The position numbers and the translations under genes were made by a program. Positions 44,701 to 53,837 of a DNA stretch of 64,000 bases are shown here, one piece after another. Source of the stretch: Aquibacillus sediminis (lineage in GTDB: Bacteria > Bacillota > Bacilli > Bacillales > Amphibacillaceae); NCBI RefSeq assembly GCF_005870085.1, contig NZ_SZNM01000005.1:186001-250000 (forward strand), given 5' to 3'. Each line of letters begins with the position of its first letter. Position 1 is the stretch's first letter. Under the pieces are notes generated by a model. It made no database searches and was not told the DNA's origin. It was given only the letters and a program-made list of their open reading frames with translations.

Positions 44701-46825
44701 TAGGAATACAAACCTATCCGAAGAGGAAATGAAAACTTACCGTGTCCAGGGGTTCTCTTGTACTAGTTGTGCCTCTACGTTTGAAAAAAATGTAAAAGAA
44801 TTACCAGGTGTCCAGGATGCTAAAGTGAACTTTGGAGCATCTAAAGTGTCGGTTCAAGGAAAGACTACCATCGAAGAATTAGAAAAAGCTGGAGCCTTTG
44901 AAAATTTAAAGGTGAGAGATGAAAAAGAACAAAAAATTGAAACTGAACCGTTCTGGCGACAAAAGGAAACGATAAAGGTATATTTATCAGCACTATTGCT
45001 GGTGGTTAGTTGGGGGTTAGCAGCTCAATTAGGTGAAGAAGTTCTATTACCGAAAGTTGGATATGCGGCATCTATTCTAATTGGCGGATATTCACTATTT
45101 ATTAAAGGTGTTAAAAATCTGAGTAAATTACAATTTGATATGAATACACTTATGACTATTGCGGTTTTAGGTGCTGCGATCATCGGCGAATGGGGCGAAG
45201 GGGCGACTGTTGTTATTTTATTTGCTATTAGCGAAGCTTTAGAGCGTTATTCCATGGATAAAGCTCGCCAATCGATCGAATCTTTAATGGATATTGCTCC
45301 AAAAGAAGCGTTAATTCGCCGAGGCAATGAAGAAATGATAGTTCACGTGGAAGATATTCAAATTAACGACATCATGATTGTTAAGCCAGGCCAAAAACTT
45401 GCAATGGATGGGATGGTTATTAAAGGTACTTCTACACTAAATCAAGCAGCCATTACAGGTGAAAGTGTTCCAGTAACAAAAACGATTGAGGATGAAGTAT
45501 TTGCAGGAACATTGAATGAAGAAGGGTTAATTGAAGTTAAAGTAACCAAACGAGTAGAAGATACAACATTGTCAAAAATCATTCATTTGGTAGAAGAAGC
45601 TCAAGCAGAAAGAGCACCTTCTCAAGCATTTGTCGATAAATTTGCGAAATACTATACACCAGTAATTGTTATTTTGGCTTTTTTAATCGCTGTTATGCCT
45701 CCATTATTTGGCGGTGATTGGAGCGAATGGGTATATCAAGGTTTAGCTGTATTGGTGGTTGGCTGTCCATGTGCTTTAGTTGTTTCTACCCCTGTTTCAA
45801 TTGTTACGGCAATTGGAAATGCAGCTAAAAATGGGGTTTTAATTAAAGGTGGTATTTATTTAGAAGAAACTGGAGCTCTAAAAGCCATTGCTTTTGATAA
45901 AACAGGAACATTAACAAAAGGCGTACCAGCTGTGACAGATATTGTAAATTTTAGTGGAAATGAAGATGATTTGTTGTTAATTACAGCAGCCATTGAAAAA
46001 GGATCACAGCATCCACTTGCTTCAGCTATTTTGAGAAAAGCAGAAGAAAGTGGATTGAGATATAATGAAGTATCGGTTGAAGATTTTCAATCGATTACAG
46101 GTAAAGGGGTAAAAGCAAAAGTAAATAACCAAATCTATTATGTCGGAAGTCCAAAACTTTTTGAGGAATTGCATGAAAACCTTGAAACCGATAGAAGGAA
46201 AAAAATTAATGACATGCAAACTCAAGGAAAAACCGTCATGGTGTTAGGAACAGAAAAAGAAATCCTTTCGTTCTTTGCTGTAGCTGACGAGATGAGAGAA
46301 TCTTCAAAAGATGCCATCGGTAAATTGAACAATATAGGAATTGCAACGGTAATGCTAACAGGTGATAACTACAGGACCGCAGAAGCAATTGGAAAACAAG
46401 CTGGTGTTTCAACTATTAAAGCTGATCTACTGCCAGAAGACAAACTAAATCTTATTAAAGAACTTCGTGATAACCATAACAGTGTCGCAATGGTCGGTGA
46501 TGGTGTAAATGATGCCCCAGCATTAGCGGCATCTACTGTTGGGGTTGCAATGGGTGGTGCTGGTACAGATACTGCACTAGAAACAGCTGATATTGCTTTA
46601 ATGTCTGATGATATAAGGAAGTTGCCATATACCATCAAATTAAGTCGCAAAACTTTAGCAATCATCAAACAGAACATCACTTTTTCTATAGCTATTAAAG
46701 TATTAGCGTTATTATTGGTTATACCTGGTTGGTTAACCTTATGGATTGCGATTTTTGCTGACATGGGAGCGACCTTACTAGTAACCTTGAACGCTCTAAG
46801 ATTATTAAGAGTAAAAGATAAATAA
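44693..46825 (+). CDS. cadA: Cadmium/zinc-exporting P-type ATPase
   Basis: A 710-residue P1B-type ATPase that pumps Cd(II), Zn(II) and Pb(II) out of the cell. One N-terminal heavy-metal domain has GFSCTSC. Membrane metal site CPC is in [10 protein letters not shown]. Catalytic motifs are [13 protein letters not shown] (phosphorylated Asp), the HP motif in GSQHPLAS, and [10 protein letters not shown]. About eight membrane segments are seen. It overlaps cadC and is controlled by the operators at 44251 and 44297. Confidence 0.96.
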   Translation: MSNRNTNLSEEEMKTYRVQGFSCTSCASTFEKNVKELPGVQDAKVNFGASKVSVQGKTTIEELEKAGAFENLKVRDEKEQKIETEPFWRQKETIKVYLSALLLVVSWGLAAQLGEEVLLPKVGYAASILIGGYSLFIKGVKNLSKLQFDMNTLMTIAVLGAAIIGEWGEGATVVILFAISEALERYSMDKARQSIESLMDIAPKEALIRRGNEEMIVHVEDIQINDIMIVKPGQKLAMDGMVIKGTSTLNQAAITGESVPVTKTIEDEVFAGTLNEEGLIEVKVTKRVEDTTLSKIIHLVEEAQAERAPSQAFVDKFAKYYTPVIVILAFLIAVMPPLFGGDWSEWVYQGLAVLVVGCPCALVVSTPVSIVTAIGNAAKNGVLIKGGIYLEETGALKAIAFDKTGTLTKGVPAVTDIVNFSGNEDDLLLITAAIEKGSQHPLASAILRKAEESGLRYNEVSVEDFQSITGKGVKAKVNNQIYYVGSPKLFEELHENLETDRRKKINDMQTQGKTVMVLGTEKEILSFFAVADEMRESSKDAIGKLNNIGIATVMLTGDNYRTAEAIGKQAGVSTIKADLLPEDKLNLIKELRDNHNSVAMVGDGVNDAPALAASTVGVAMGGAGTDTALETADIALMSDDIRKLPYTIKLSRKTLAIIKQNITFSIAIKVLALLLVIPGWLTLWIAIFADMGATLLVTLNALRLLRVKDK

Positions 46826-46828
46826 TTC

Positions 46829-46862
46829 AAAAAGCTGACACTACAATAGGTGTCAGCTTTTT
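46829..46862 (+). terminator. Terminator after cadA
   Basis: The 13-bp stem AAAAAGCTGACAC / GTGTCAGCTTTTT has an 8-base loop. Confidence 0.92.
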
Positions 46863-47028
46863 ACTCCAGTACAATCGCCGAACGACGCACATTTCAATAG
46901 ATGAAAAAATTGGAGTTTGGTCACTTCCTTTGATTTAAGCTTGTCGCTGGAAGTGAAGGTCTTACTGCCAGTTATATACAGAGTAAAATATATAATTAAA
47001 AATAGAGGTATAAAATACAAGTTTCCCA

Positions 47029-47069
47029 TTGACAGCACACGTAACATCATATATTATTTTATATATAAT
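47029..47069 (+). promoter_or_regulatory. TRAP operon 1 promoter with operator-like site 4
   Basis: TTGACA (47029-47034), 17 bases, TATTAT (47052-47057). ATCATATA-N8-TATATAAT at 47046-47069 covers the -10 and the start point. The flanking bases also match the TRAP operon 2 site at 53634. Confidence 0.75.
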
Positions 47070-47121
47070 ATAACGTGTGCTTATTTAGGTGCATGTAAAA
47101 GGTAATTTTTTTACCTCATAA

Positions 47122-47135
47122 TGTAAGCGATAACA
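47122..47135. promoter_or_regulatory. cre box in the leader of TRAP operon 1
   Basis: TGTAAGCGATAACA matches the CcpA consensus at every position. It lies about 60 bases downstream of the predicted start, a road-block position. Confidence 0.75.
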
Positions 47136-47272
47136 AACAATGTGATGAACTTTAGTTAGAACAGTTAAATTAGCTAAAAGGGGTAGGGGGTGTGATGTAC
47201 ATAGAAAGGCGATTTTTGTTTTGTTTAAAAATCAGAAAATTTCGTTAAATAATGTAAATAGGAGGAGAAAGT

Positions 47273-48340
47273 GTGAAAAAATTTATAGGTATTCTGTTTA
47301 TGTCGATGTTGGTATTTGTGCTGTCTGCGTGTGGTTCAGATGACGAAACTGCCCAGGGGGGAGGAAGCTCTGGAGACGAAGCGAGTGGCAAATCTCATAA
47401 TCTAATTATCTCTCACTTTTTACCAGGAAACCACCCAATCCAAACACAAGTTTTTGATGATATTGGATCAACTTTAGATGAAGAATCGGACGGAAGAATC
47501 ACAACAGAATTGTATCCATCTAACGCTTTAGGGGATGCAGGTTCCCAATATGATATGGCTGTTACAGGTGAAGCGGATATTGCATTAAGTGTACATGGTT
47601 ATACACCAGGGCGTTTTCCACTTGTATCTGTATTGGAATTGCCATTTTTAGCAGAAACAGCTGAACATGGTTCCAGGATCATAGCCAATTTGTATGAAGA
47701 ATTTCCAGAATTTCAAGAAGAACATGATGAAACAGAAGCCCTTTTCTTATTTACAGCTGAACCAGCACAAATTATTAGTAAAGATCACAAAATTGAAACA
47801 CCTGATGATTTAGACGGATTGCGAGTTCGTACACCATCCCCACTGGGTAACGAGATTTTAGAAGCGTTAGGCGCGGCTCCAGTATCGATGCCAATGGGTG
47901 ATGTATATGAATCACTTGAAAGAGGCGTTATTGATGCAGCAATGGTTCCACTAGAAACATTATATAATTACAACTTTCATGAAATTGCGAATTATATAAC
48001 GGTAGGTAACTTTTCAGCAACGCCATTCTTTTCGGTCATGAATAAAGATACGTATAATAGTTTCTCAGATGCTGATCGGGAAGTTCTTGATAGTTTAACA
48101 GGAATTGAAACGGCTGCCGAAGCTGGTGCAGTATTTGATGTTGATGGTCAAAAGGGAAAACAACAATCAGAAGAAAATGGTGCAGAATTTATTGAACTTA
48201 GTGGTGATCAGCTCGCGGCTTGGCAAGATGCTTTAGATGAGGTTACTCAAGGCTGGATTGATGACATGGAAGCGGAAGGCTATCCAGGCCAAGAAATTTA
48301 TGACCGTGCTGTCGAACTGAAAGAGGAAGTGCGGGAATAG
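47273..48340 (+). CDS. TRAP transporter solute-binding lipoprotein (DctP family), system 1
   Basis: A 355-residue extracytoplasmic binding protein. A lipoprotein signal peptide ends LSAC with Cys20 as the lipid anchor, followed by a Gly/Ser/acidic linker. The DctP body shows HFLPGNHPIQTQVF, GEADIALSVHGYTPGRFP and DGLRVRTPSPLGNEILEALGAAPVSMPMGDVYESLERGVID, which holds the carboxylate-contacting Arg. The ligand is probably an organic acid; 4-hydroxyphenylacetate or a related aromatic acid is inferred from context. GTG start after GGAGGAG. It forms an operon with the two membrane genes that follow. Confidence 0.92.
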   Translation: MKKFIGILFMSMLVFVLSACGSDDETAQGGGSSGDEASGKSHNLIISHFLPGNHPIQTQVFDDIGSTLDEESDGRITTELYPSNALGDAGSQYDMAVTGEADIALSVHGYTPGRFPLVSVLELPFLAETAEHGSRIIANLYEEFPEFQEEHDETEALFLFTAEPAQIISKDHKIETPDDLDGLRVRTPSPLGNEILEALGAAPVSMPMGDVYESLERGVIDAAMVPLETLYNYNFHEIANYITVGNFSATPFFSVMNKDTYNSFSDADREVLDSLTGIETAAEAGAVFDVDGQKGKQQSEENGAEFIELSGDQLAAWQDALDEVTQGWIDDMEAEGYPGQEIYDRAVELKEEVRE

Positions 48341-48354
48341 AAGGGTGTGATAGG

Positions 48355-48843
48355 ATGGAGAAACTGATCGATATGCTTAGTAAAGGGCTACATTATGTAG
48401 CCCAATTCGTTTTATTCATCATGGCTATAATTGTTACCGTTGATGTGTTTAGCCGATGGATGTTTAATAAGCCGATCACCGGAACAGTTGATATTACGGA
48501 ATTGGGATTATCCATGGTCATCTTTTTAAGTTTAGCCTATACCCATGTAAAAAAAGAACATATTACAATTGACTTTATAGTAGAGAAATTCCCTAAAAGA
48601 ATACAATTGGTGTTTGATAGTATCATTAATCTAGTAATTGCTGTATTAATCGGATTAGTAGCATGGAGTTTATTTGGTAATGCAGAGCGCCTATATGCTT
48701 CCGATACGGTCACAGGCGATTTGCGTTTACCAATTTACTTGTTTGCTATTTTAGCAGCAATTAGTATCACTGTATTTGCACTAACCGCATTATTAAGAGC
48801 AATAACTGAAGCACAAAAGGTGGTTAAGAATGATGAGTCCTGA
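48355..48843 (+). CDS. TRAP transporter small permease (DctQ family), system 1
   Basis: A 162-residue membrane protein with four hydrophobic helices, the DctQ fold. The segments DVFSRWMFNKPITGTVDITELGL and THVKKEHITIDFIVEKFP are family-typical. It couples the binding protein to the large permease. It overlaps dctM by 14 bases. Confidence 0.9.
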   Translation: MEKLIDMLSKGLHYVAQFVLFIMAIIVTVDVFSRWMFNKPITGTVDITELGLSMVIFLSLAYTHVKKEHITIDFIVEKFPKRIQLVFDSIINLVIAVLIGLVAWSLFGNAERLYASDTVTGDLRLPIYLFAILAAISITVFALTALLRAITEAQKVVKNDES

Positions 48844-50137
48844 AGTCATTGGCGTTGCTGGAATAGTCGTTCTAATTCTAATGTTTTTGATGAAAGTACC
48901 AGTAGGAATTGCGATGTTATTAGTCGGTTTAATTGGTACAACGATGATTCGTGGTTGGGATATTGCATTTACACAACTCGGTAGAACTCCTTTTGATACA
49001 GCAAGTTCTTACTCCTTAAGTGTCATTCCGTTATTTATTTTAATGGGAATGATTTTGTCCTATACAGGATTGGGGCGAGATTTATATCGGTCGGTGGATA
49101 GCTGGATTGGGCACTTACGTGGTGGACTTGCTATGGCCACGATTGGTACAGCAAGTATATTTTCAGCTATTTCAGGATCTTTGAACGCAACGACGGCGAC
49201 TGTATCGAAAATTACGTTACCTGAAATGGCTAAATACAACTATAAACCAAGTCTGTCAACATCATGTGTTGCTGCTGGTGGAACATTAGGGATACTGATT
49301 CCGCCTAGTGTTATTTTAATTTTATATGGAATATTAACAAGAGAGCCGATTGGTGAGTTACTAATTGCTGGGATTTTGCCAGGTATCGTGCAAATGTTAT
49401 TTTTCATTGTAGCGATCATGATTGTTGTACGACGTGATCCATCATTAGCCCCGGCGCGTTCAGAGAAAGCCAAGTTCATGGAAAGAATTACTTCCCTTAA
49501 GACAGTATGGCCTTTCCTTTTGTTATTTTTAATTAGTATTGGTGGTATTTATTTAGGAGTCTTTACCCCGACAGAAGCAGCGGGGGTAGGGGCAATTTTT
49601 GCATTAATTATTTCCATTCTCTCGAGAAGGTTGGACTTTGAGAAATTAAAAAAATCTTTTAATGAATCTGTTCGTTTAACTGCATATATTTTCCTAATTT
49701 TGATTGGTGCTACCTTGTTTAGTCAATTTTTAACGATAAGCAGAATTCCAGTGAAGCTGACAAGTTTTGTTGGTAATTTAGAATTGAACCAGTACGTGAT
49801 TTTAATTCTGATTCTTCTTGCATTATTCATTCTAGGCTGTTTTATTGAGGGGCTATCTTTGATTGTACTTGTTTTACCAATTGTTTATCCTGTTATAACA
49901 GAATTAGGTTTCAATGGGGTATGGTTTGGTGTCATAATGGTAATGGCAATCAATATTGGCTCCTTAACACCACCATTAGGTATTAGTGTTTACGTGATCA
50001 AAGGGGTTGCTCCAGATATTCCTGTTCAAACCATATTTAGAGGAGTAGTACCGATGATTATTGCGATGGTTGCCTGTATTGCATTATTAATTTCATTTCC
50101 GCAGATTGTTACGATTTTACCTGATTTAATGGAATAA
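48830..50137 (+). CDS. TRAP transporter large permease (DctM family), system 1
   Basis: A 435-residue sodium-coupled permease with about 12 membrane segments. SSYSLSVIPLFILMGMIL, GSLNATTATVSKITLPEM and AAGGTLGILIPPSVILILYG are DctM signatures, and the C-terminal half has GVFTPTEAAGVGA. It probably moves an organic acid with sodium, suiting a halophile. The start overlaps dctQ (ATG 48830, or 48833) after AAAGGTGG. Confidence 0.93.
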   Translation: MMSPEVIGVAGIVVLILMFLMKVPVGIAMLLVGLIGTTMIRGWDIAFTQLGRTPFDTASSYSLSVIPLFILMGMILSYTGLGRDLYRSVDSWIGHLRGGLAMATIGTASIFSAISGSLNATTATVSKITLPEMAKYNYKPSLSTSCVAAGGTLGILIPPSVILILYGILTREPIGELLIAGILPGIVQMLFFIVAIMIVVRRDPSLAPARSEKAKFMERITSLKTVWPFLLLFLISIGGIYLGVFTPTEAAGVGAIFALIISILSRRLDFEKLKKSFNESVRLTAYIFLILIGATLFSQFLTISRIPVKLTSFVGNLELNQYVILILILLALFILGCFIEGLSLIVLVLPIVYPVITELGFNGVWFGVIMVMAINIGSLTPPLGISVYVIKGVAPDIPVQTIFRGVVPMIIAMVACIALLISFPQIVTILPDLME

Positions 50138-50222
50138 TAGTTCATTCATACTTCCGCGATTCTAACAGTTAATCAATCATCTTGTGTAATGTTTTCTCCA
50201 CCATTGTTATGGTGTTAGGTAT

Positions 50223-50272
50223 GAAATCTCGCTGTGTGTATGATCGTGTGGTCATGCAAATAGCGAGATTTC
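50223..50272 (+). terminator. Hairpin after TRAP operon 1
   Basis: GAAATCTCGCT / AGCGAGATTTC with a 28-base loop that itself can pair (ATGA / TCAT). TAGTTTGT follows. It probably ends the TRAP operon 1 transcript. Confidence 0.6.
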
Positions 50273-50364
50273 TAGTTTGTCCCGGTGCAATCGTAAGTGG
50301 TAGTAAACTGCCGCTTTCACTCCGATTGATTCAAGGTCTTGCGGGTCTCTCCTTTGTGGTGCAA

Positions 50365-50410
50365 CACTCAGTGTGGGAAGAGCAAAAACTCCCACAGAGT
50401 GAAGTTTCAC
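50365..50410. repeat. Hairpin repeat upstream of the second ribF-like gene
   Basis: CACTCaGTGTGGGA pairs with TCCCACAGAGTG (50365-50401), followed by the palindrome GTGAAGTTTCAC (50399-50410). A degenerate relative may occur at 7681-7735. The rest of the 422-base spacer 50138-50559 holds the hairpin at 50223 and an inverted repeat CTATCCT / AGGATAG at 50516-50540 just ahead of the next gene. Confidence 0.5.
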
Positions 50411-50559
50411 TTTTAGCCTAATGTAATTTACTGAGAATCGATCAACTGTTAATTATTGTTAGAAAATTCGTGAAATATAAATAATGTTTGTTCTAGAATT
50501 ACGTTCAGTCGTTTGCTATCCTTTATATAAGCTAGGATAGACTGTAAGGGGGGATAACC

Positions 50560-51393
50560 TTGAAGACAGTAATGATAAATGATGTGAGTCAGAAGATCGA
50601 GACAGAACCTCATGTGATGGCAATTGGTTTTTTTGATGGTATTCATAAAGGTCATCAACAATTATTAGATAAGGCAAGAACAATCGCCAAAAAAAATAAA
50701 TATCTATTTTCTGCTATGACATTTAGTCCGCATCCAAACGAAGTAATTAAAGGTGATAAAGATCATAAATATCTAATGCCATTACCAGAGAAGATTAAGC
50801 GCATGGAAGAAATGGGAGTAGAACAACTATTTGTTGTTAAATTTGATCGTGCATTTGCCTCACTAGATCCGCACGATTTCATCAAGAAATTTATTTTAAA
50901 TATGAACACACGGCATGTAGTGGTTGGATTTGATTTTACGTTTGGTTTTAAAGCGGCTGGGAATACAACAGTGTTACAACAGGATTCAAACAAGCAAGGC
51001 TATGGTTTATCGGTTATACCAAAGAAATCAATTGATAATGAAAAAATAAGCACAACGAAAATAAAGGCTTTAATCCAAGCAGGTCAAGTGGAGCAAGTCT
51101 CTTCTTACTTGGGTACTGACTATAAAGTAAGCGCTAGCATTATTCAAGATCATTCAAGTGAAAACTTAAAAGTAATCCCAAATGGAAAGTTTATGTTACC
51201 AAGTATTGGTACGTATTATGTGGAGGTAATCCAAGGTAATAAAAGGTTGTATGGGACTTATTATCAGTATTCGAATGTGGGTGATGATAATGTATTAGTA
51301 CTTGATGGTGTTCATGGGTTTAGTCCACATCATTTTTATGGGGAAGTAGTATTTGTTAGTCAAGTAAAAGTGAAAGAGACGATCTCGATCTAA
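50560..51393 (+). CDS. FAD-synthetase-like protein without a riboflavin-kinase domain, copy 2
   Basis: A 277-residue paralogue of the protein at 31836. GFFDGIHKGH, MTFSPHPNEV and VVGFDFTFGF are kept, but the ISSTxxR motif of the adenylyltransferase reads ISTTKIKALI, replacing the usual Arg by Lys. The C-terminal third again lacks the riboflavin-kinase PTAN motif. It starts with TTG after AAGGGGGG, as in copy 1. It is followed by a flavin-reductase gene after 22 bases, the same gap as in copy 1, so the two-gene module is duplicated. Confidence 0.8.
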   Translation: MKTVMINDVSQKIETEPHVMAIGFFDGIHKGHQQLLDKARTIAKKNKYLFSAMTFSPHPNEVIKGDKDHKYLMPLPEKIKRMEEMGVEQLFVVKFDRAFASLDPHDFIKKFILNMNTRHVVVGFDFTFGFKAAGNTTVLQQDSNKQGYGLSVIPKKSIDNEKISTTKIKALIQAGQVEQVSSYLGTDYKVSASIIQDHSSENLKVIPNGKFMLPSIGTYYVEVIQGNKRLYGTYYQYSNVGDDNVLVLDGVHGFSPHHFYGEVVFVSQVKVKETISI

Positions 51394-51415
51394 TTATTTG
51401 TAAGGAGGAAAACCA

Positions 51416-51895
51416 ATGGATGATAAACTATTTCGTCAAGCAATGGGTCGCTTTGCAACAGGTGTTACTGTTATTACGACAAAAGTAGGAGAAGATGTGC
51501 ATGGCATGACGGCAAATGCATTTATGTCGATTTCATTAGATCCTAAATTAGTTACCATTTCGATTGATAATAAGGCAGCAATGCTAGACAAAATTAAAAA
51601 ATCTGGTAAATATGCTGTTAGTTTTTTAGGAAAAGAGCAGCAAAATATTTCGATGCATTTCGCAGGACAAAAGAAAGAAGAGAACCCAATTGATTTTGAA
51701 TTAATGGATCAAGATATGCCAGTTATTGAAAACGCTTTATCTTCTGTTGTTTGTGATGTCGATCGAACGATAGAGGTAGGAGATCACACGTTATTTATTG
51801 GAAAAGTTAAAGATATCCATGTCAGAGAAGGGGAACCATTATTATTCTTTGGTGGAAAATATGGGAGTTATCAAGAGAATCAGTATGTGAAATAG
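51416..51895 (+). CDS. Flavin reductase, HpaC-like, copy 2
   Basis: A 159-residue flavin:NADH reductase, the same length as HpaC copy 1 and nearly identical through FRQAMGRFATGVTVITT and GMTANAFMSIS. It would provide reduced flavin to a monooxygenase, but no oxygenase gene is next to it here, so it may serve HpaB as well or a distant partner. AAGGAGGAAAACC precedes the ATG. Confidence 0.9.
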   Translation: MDDKLFRQAMGRFATGVTVITTKVGEDVHGMTANAFMSISLDPKLVTISIDNKAAMLDKIKKSGKYAVSFLGKEQQNISMHFAGQKKEENPIDFELMDQDMPVIENALSSVVCDVDRTIEVGDHTLFIGKVKDIHVREGEPLLFFGGKYGSYQENQYVK

Positions 51896-51940
51896 GTTTT
51901 ATTAAACACATTCCATTGTAAATAGGATGATCGACTCTAA

Positions 51941-51966
51941 CAAGCCTTTGTGCAGACAAAGGCTTG
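51941..51966 (+). terminator. Terminator after hpaC copy 2
   Basis: CAAGCCTTTGT / ACAAAGGCTTG with a 4-base loop, followed by TATTGTTTGTT. Confidence 0.75.
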
Positions 51967-52143
51967 TATTGTTTGTTATAAACAATCTAAAGTTGCGATA
52001 GATCAACAAGATTAGGGATTTTATACTCATTTTTGCGGATAGCTTGGGAAGGGAAATCATAAAACAGTTATTTTTGGAGTTTATAGTTAATGTGACATAA
52101 CAACAATCATGTAGAAAACAGGTAACGAAAAGAAGGTGTAAGA

Positions 52144-53352
52144 ATGAAAGCACAAAAACCACGGTTATGGACAAAGCAATATATACTTATTTTGTCCGTG
52201 ACATTTTTGTTTTTTGTAACGTTACATATGTTAAATGCAGGCTTTCCAATATATATCATTGAATTAAGTGATCAACCGGCAAAAGGTGGATTAATGACGA
52301 CTGCATTTATGGTGGCAGCGATTATTTCTAGGCCAATTATAGGCATTCAATTAAATTATATAAATATGAAAAAAACAATGATTATGATGTTATTGATTGT
52401 GTTAGTTGCTGTTTTGATTAGTTATGGACGAACGTCTACCACACTATTACTAATCACACGAGTAATCGAAGGAGTAGGGTTTGGGGTTGTGACAACCTTA
52501 CTTGCTACACTCGCATCATTGAGGATTCCGACAGAACGAACAGGAGAGGGGATTAGCTTCTTTGCAATGGCAACAAGTGTTGGTGCAAGTATAGCACCAA
52601 TATTGGCGTTAACATTGATTGATACTTTTTCTTTCCAAGTCGTTTTAATCCTTGCAGTATTGATTATTCTATTCATTTTTGTTCTATCTATGCCGTTGAT
52701 GAATGTGACAAAACCACAAGCAAAAGGCTCATTGAAACAAAGATTATCTAAACGATCGATCGTAAATCAAACATTTGAAAAAAATGTCTTACTACCTAGC
52801 TTTCTAGTCTTTCTGCTCTGTTTAACATTCAGTGGTGTATTTAATTTTATTCATGGGCTTGGGGAAGAAATGAAAGTTGGAGCAAGTATTAGTTATTTCT
52901 TTTTAGTGTTTACGATCATGATGATCGTTATTCGTCCAATTTCTGGAAAGATTTTCGATCAGTATGACTATAAGGTGATGATTCACAGTTCGACTTTTAG
53001 TGGTATCTTAGGACTTGTCTTATTATCGATTGCGTCATCTGTTCATTTGATTGTGTTAGCTGGTATCTTATATGGGATAGCGTATGGTGTCATGCATCCA
53101 ACTTTACAAGCAATCGCAGTGAGTAAAGTAACTACAAATAAAAAGGGTTTGGCCAATTCCATGATTCTTACCGGCATGGATTTAGGTATGGCAATTGGTT
53201 CTCCAAGTTTGGGGTTATTAGCTGGAATGGTTGGTTACAGTTCCATGTATGGTTACACGGCAAGTATTCTGATTGTATTATTTATTGTTTTTCAGTTAAG
53301 CAGTTTAAATATAAAACATGGTGCAGAGGTGAAAGTAGATCGTTCAATATAA
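52144..53352 (+). CDS. MFS transporter (YwoD/YfmO-like fold), substrate unknown
   Basis: A 402-residue permease with about 12 membrane segments. The second half has RPISGKIFDQYDYK, the typical MFS loop, and YGIAYGVMHPTLQAIAV. Its place between the flavin module and TRAP operon 2 suggests traffic of aromatic acids or efflux of an intermediate, which is inference. AAGGTGTAAG precedes the ATG. No operator or cre site was seen directly upstream. Confidence 0.82.
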   Translation: MKAQKPRLWTKQYILILSVTFLFFVTLHMLNAGFPIYIIELSDQPAKGGLMTTAFMVAAIISRPIIGIQLNYINMKKTMIMMLLIVLVAVLISYGRTSTTLLLITRVIEGVGFGVVTTLLATLASLRIPTERTGEGISFFAMATSVGASIAPILALTLIDTFSFQVVLILAVLIILFIFVLSMPLMNVTKPQAKGSLKQRLSKRSIVNQTFEKNVLLPSFLVFLLCLTFSGVFNFIHGLGEEMKVGASISYFFLVFTIMMIVIRPISGKIFDQYDYKVMIHSSTFSGILGLVLLSIASSVHLIVLAGILYGIAYGVMHPTLQAIAVSKVTTNKKGLANSMILTGMDLGMAIGSPSLGLLAGMVGYSSMYGYTASILIVLFIVFQLSSLNIKHGAEVKVDRSI

Positions 53353-53628
53353 TGTCGTTGTAGAGCGTGATAACATTCAATATGTCAAGATTATGACACT
53401 TTAATATGCTGGTGAATTTTTGCAGGGGATTTGACATTAATATCGAAATTTATTAGTACCAAATATGTACGTTTGATAGTTCATGCCTTTAATGATCCCT
53501 TACAGATCACCTCACCTGAAGCTTGATATCAATGTTCTTTCCTATTATCTACCATATATACAACAATATAACCTCTTTATTCAAAGAGGATTAGGACTAG
53601 TTTGAGATTTTTCAATTTTCGTAAAATA

Positions 53629-53657
53629 TTGACATCATATATTAAATTATATATAAT
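53629..53657 (+). promoter_or_regulatory. TRAP operon 2 promoter with operator-like site 5
   Basis: Perfect sigma-A boxes: TTGACA, 17 bases, TATAAT. ATCATATA-N8-TATATAAT at 53634-53657 spans the spacer and -10. The left arm and right arm are identical to those at 33984 and 47046. Confidence 0.78.
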
Positions 53658-53693
53658 TATTATTAATTCAATTGTTATTTTTTTGCAAGTTTT

Positions 53694-53707
53694 TGAAAGC
53701 GATACCA
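53694..53707. promoter_or_regulatory. cre-like box in the leader of TRAP operon 2
   Basis: TGAAAGCGATACCA has one mismatch to the CcpA consensus. It lies about 30 bases downstream of the predicted start. Confidence 0.55.
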
Positions 53708-53837
53708 CAATCGTGAGTGCATGACACTTTGTTCTTAGTTGCTTTGGGGCTGGTGGGATCTCATTTACTAAACGAATAAGCTATGATTTTCAAAAAACCT
53801 AATGAGAAAGAAAAAATACAAAGGGGTGTATTTATTC

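Noticed and set aside
46988-47000. A sixth copy of the 24-bp operator upstream of TRAP operon 1
   Set aside because: Only the right arm TATATAAT is present; the left arm at the right distance does not match.
50182-50421. 79-residue frame between TRAP operon 1 and the ribF-like gene
   Set aside because: It spans two hairpins and lacks a ribosome site; it is better explained as intergenic repeat.
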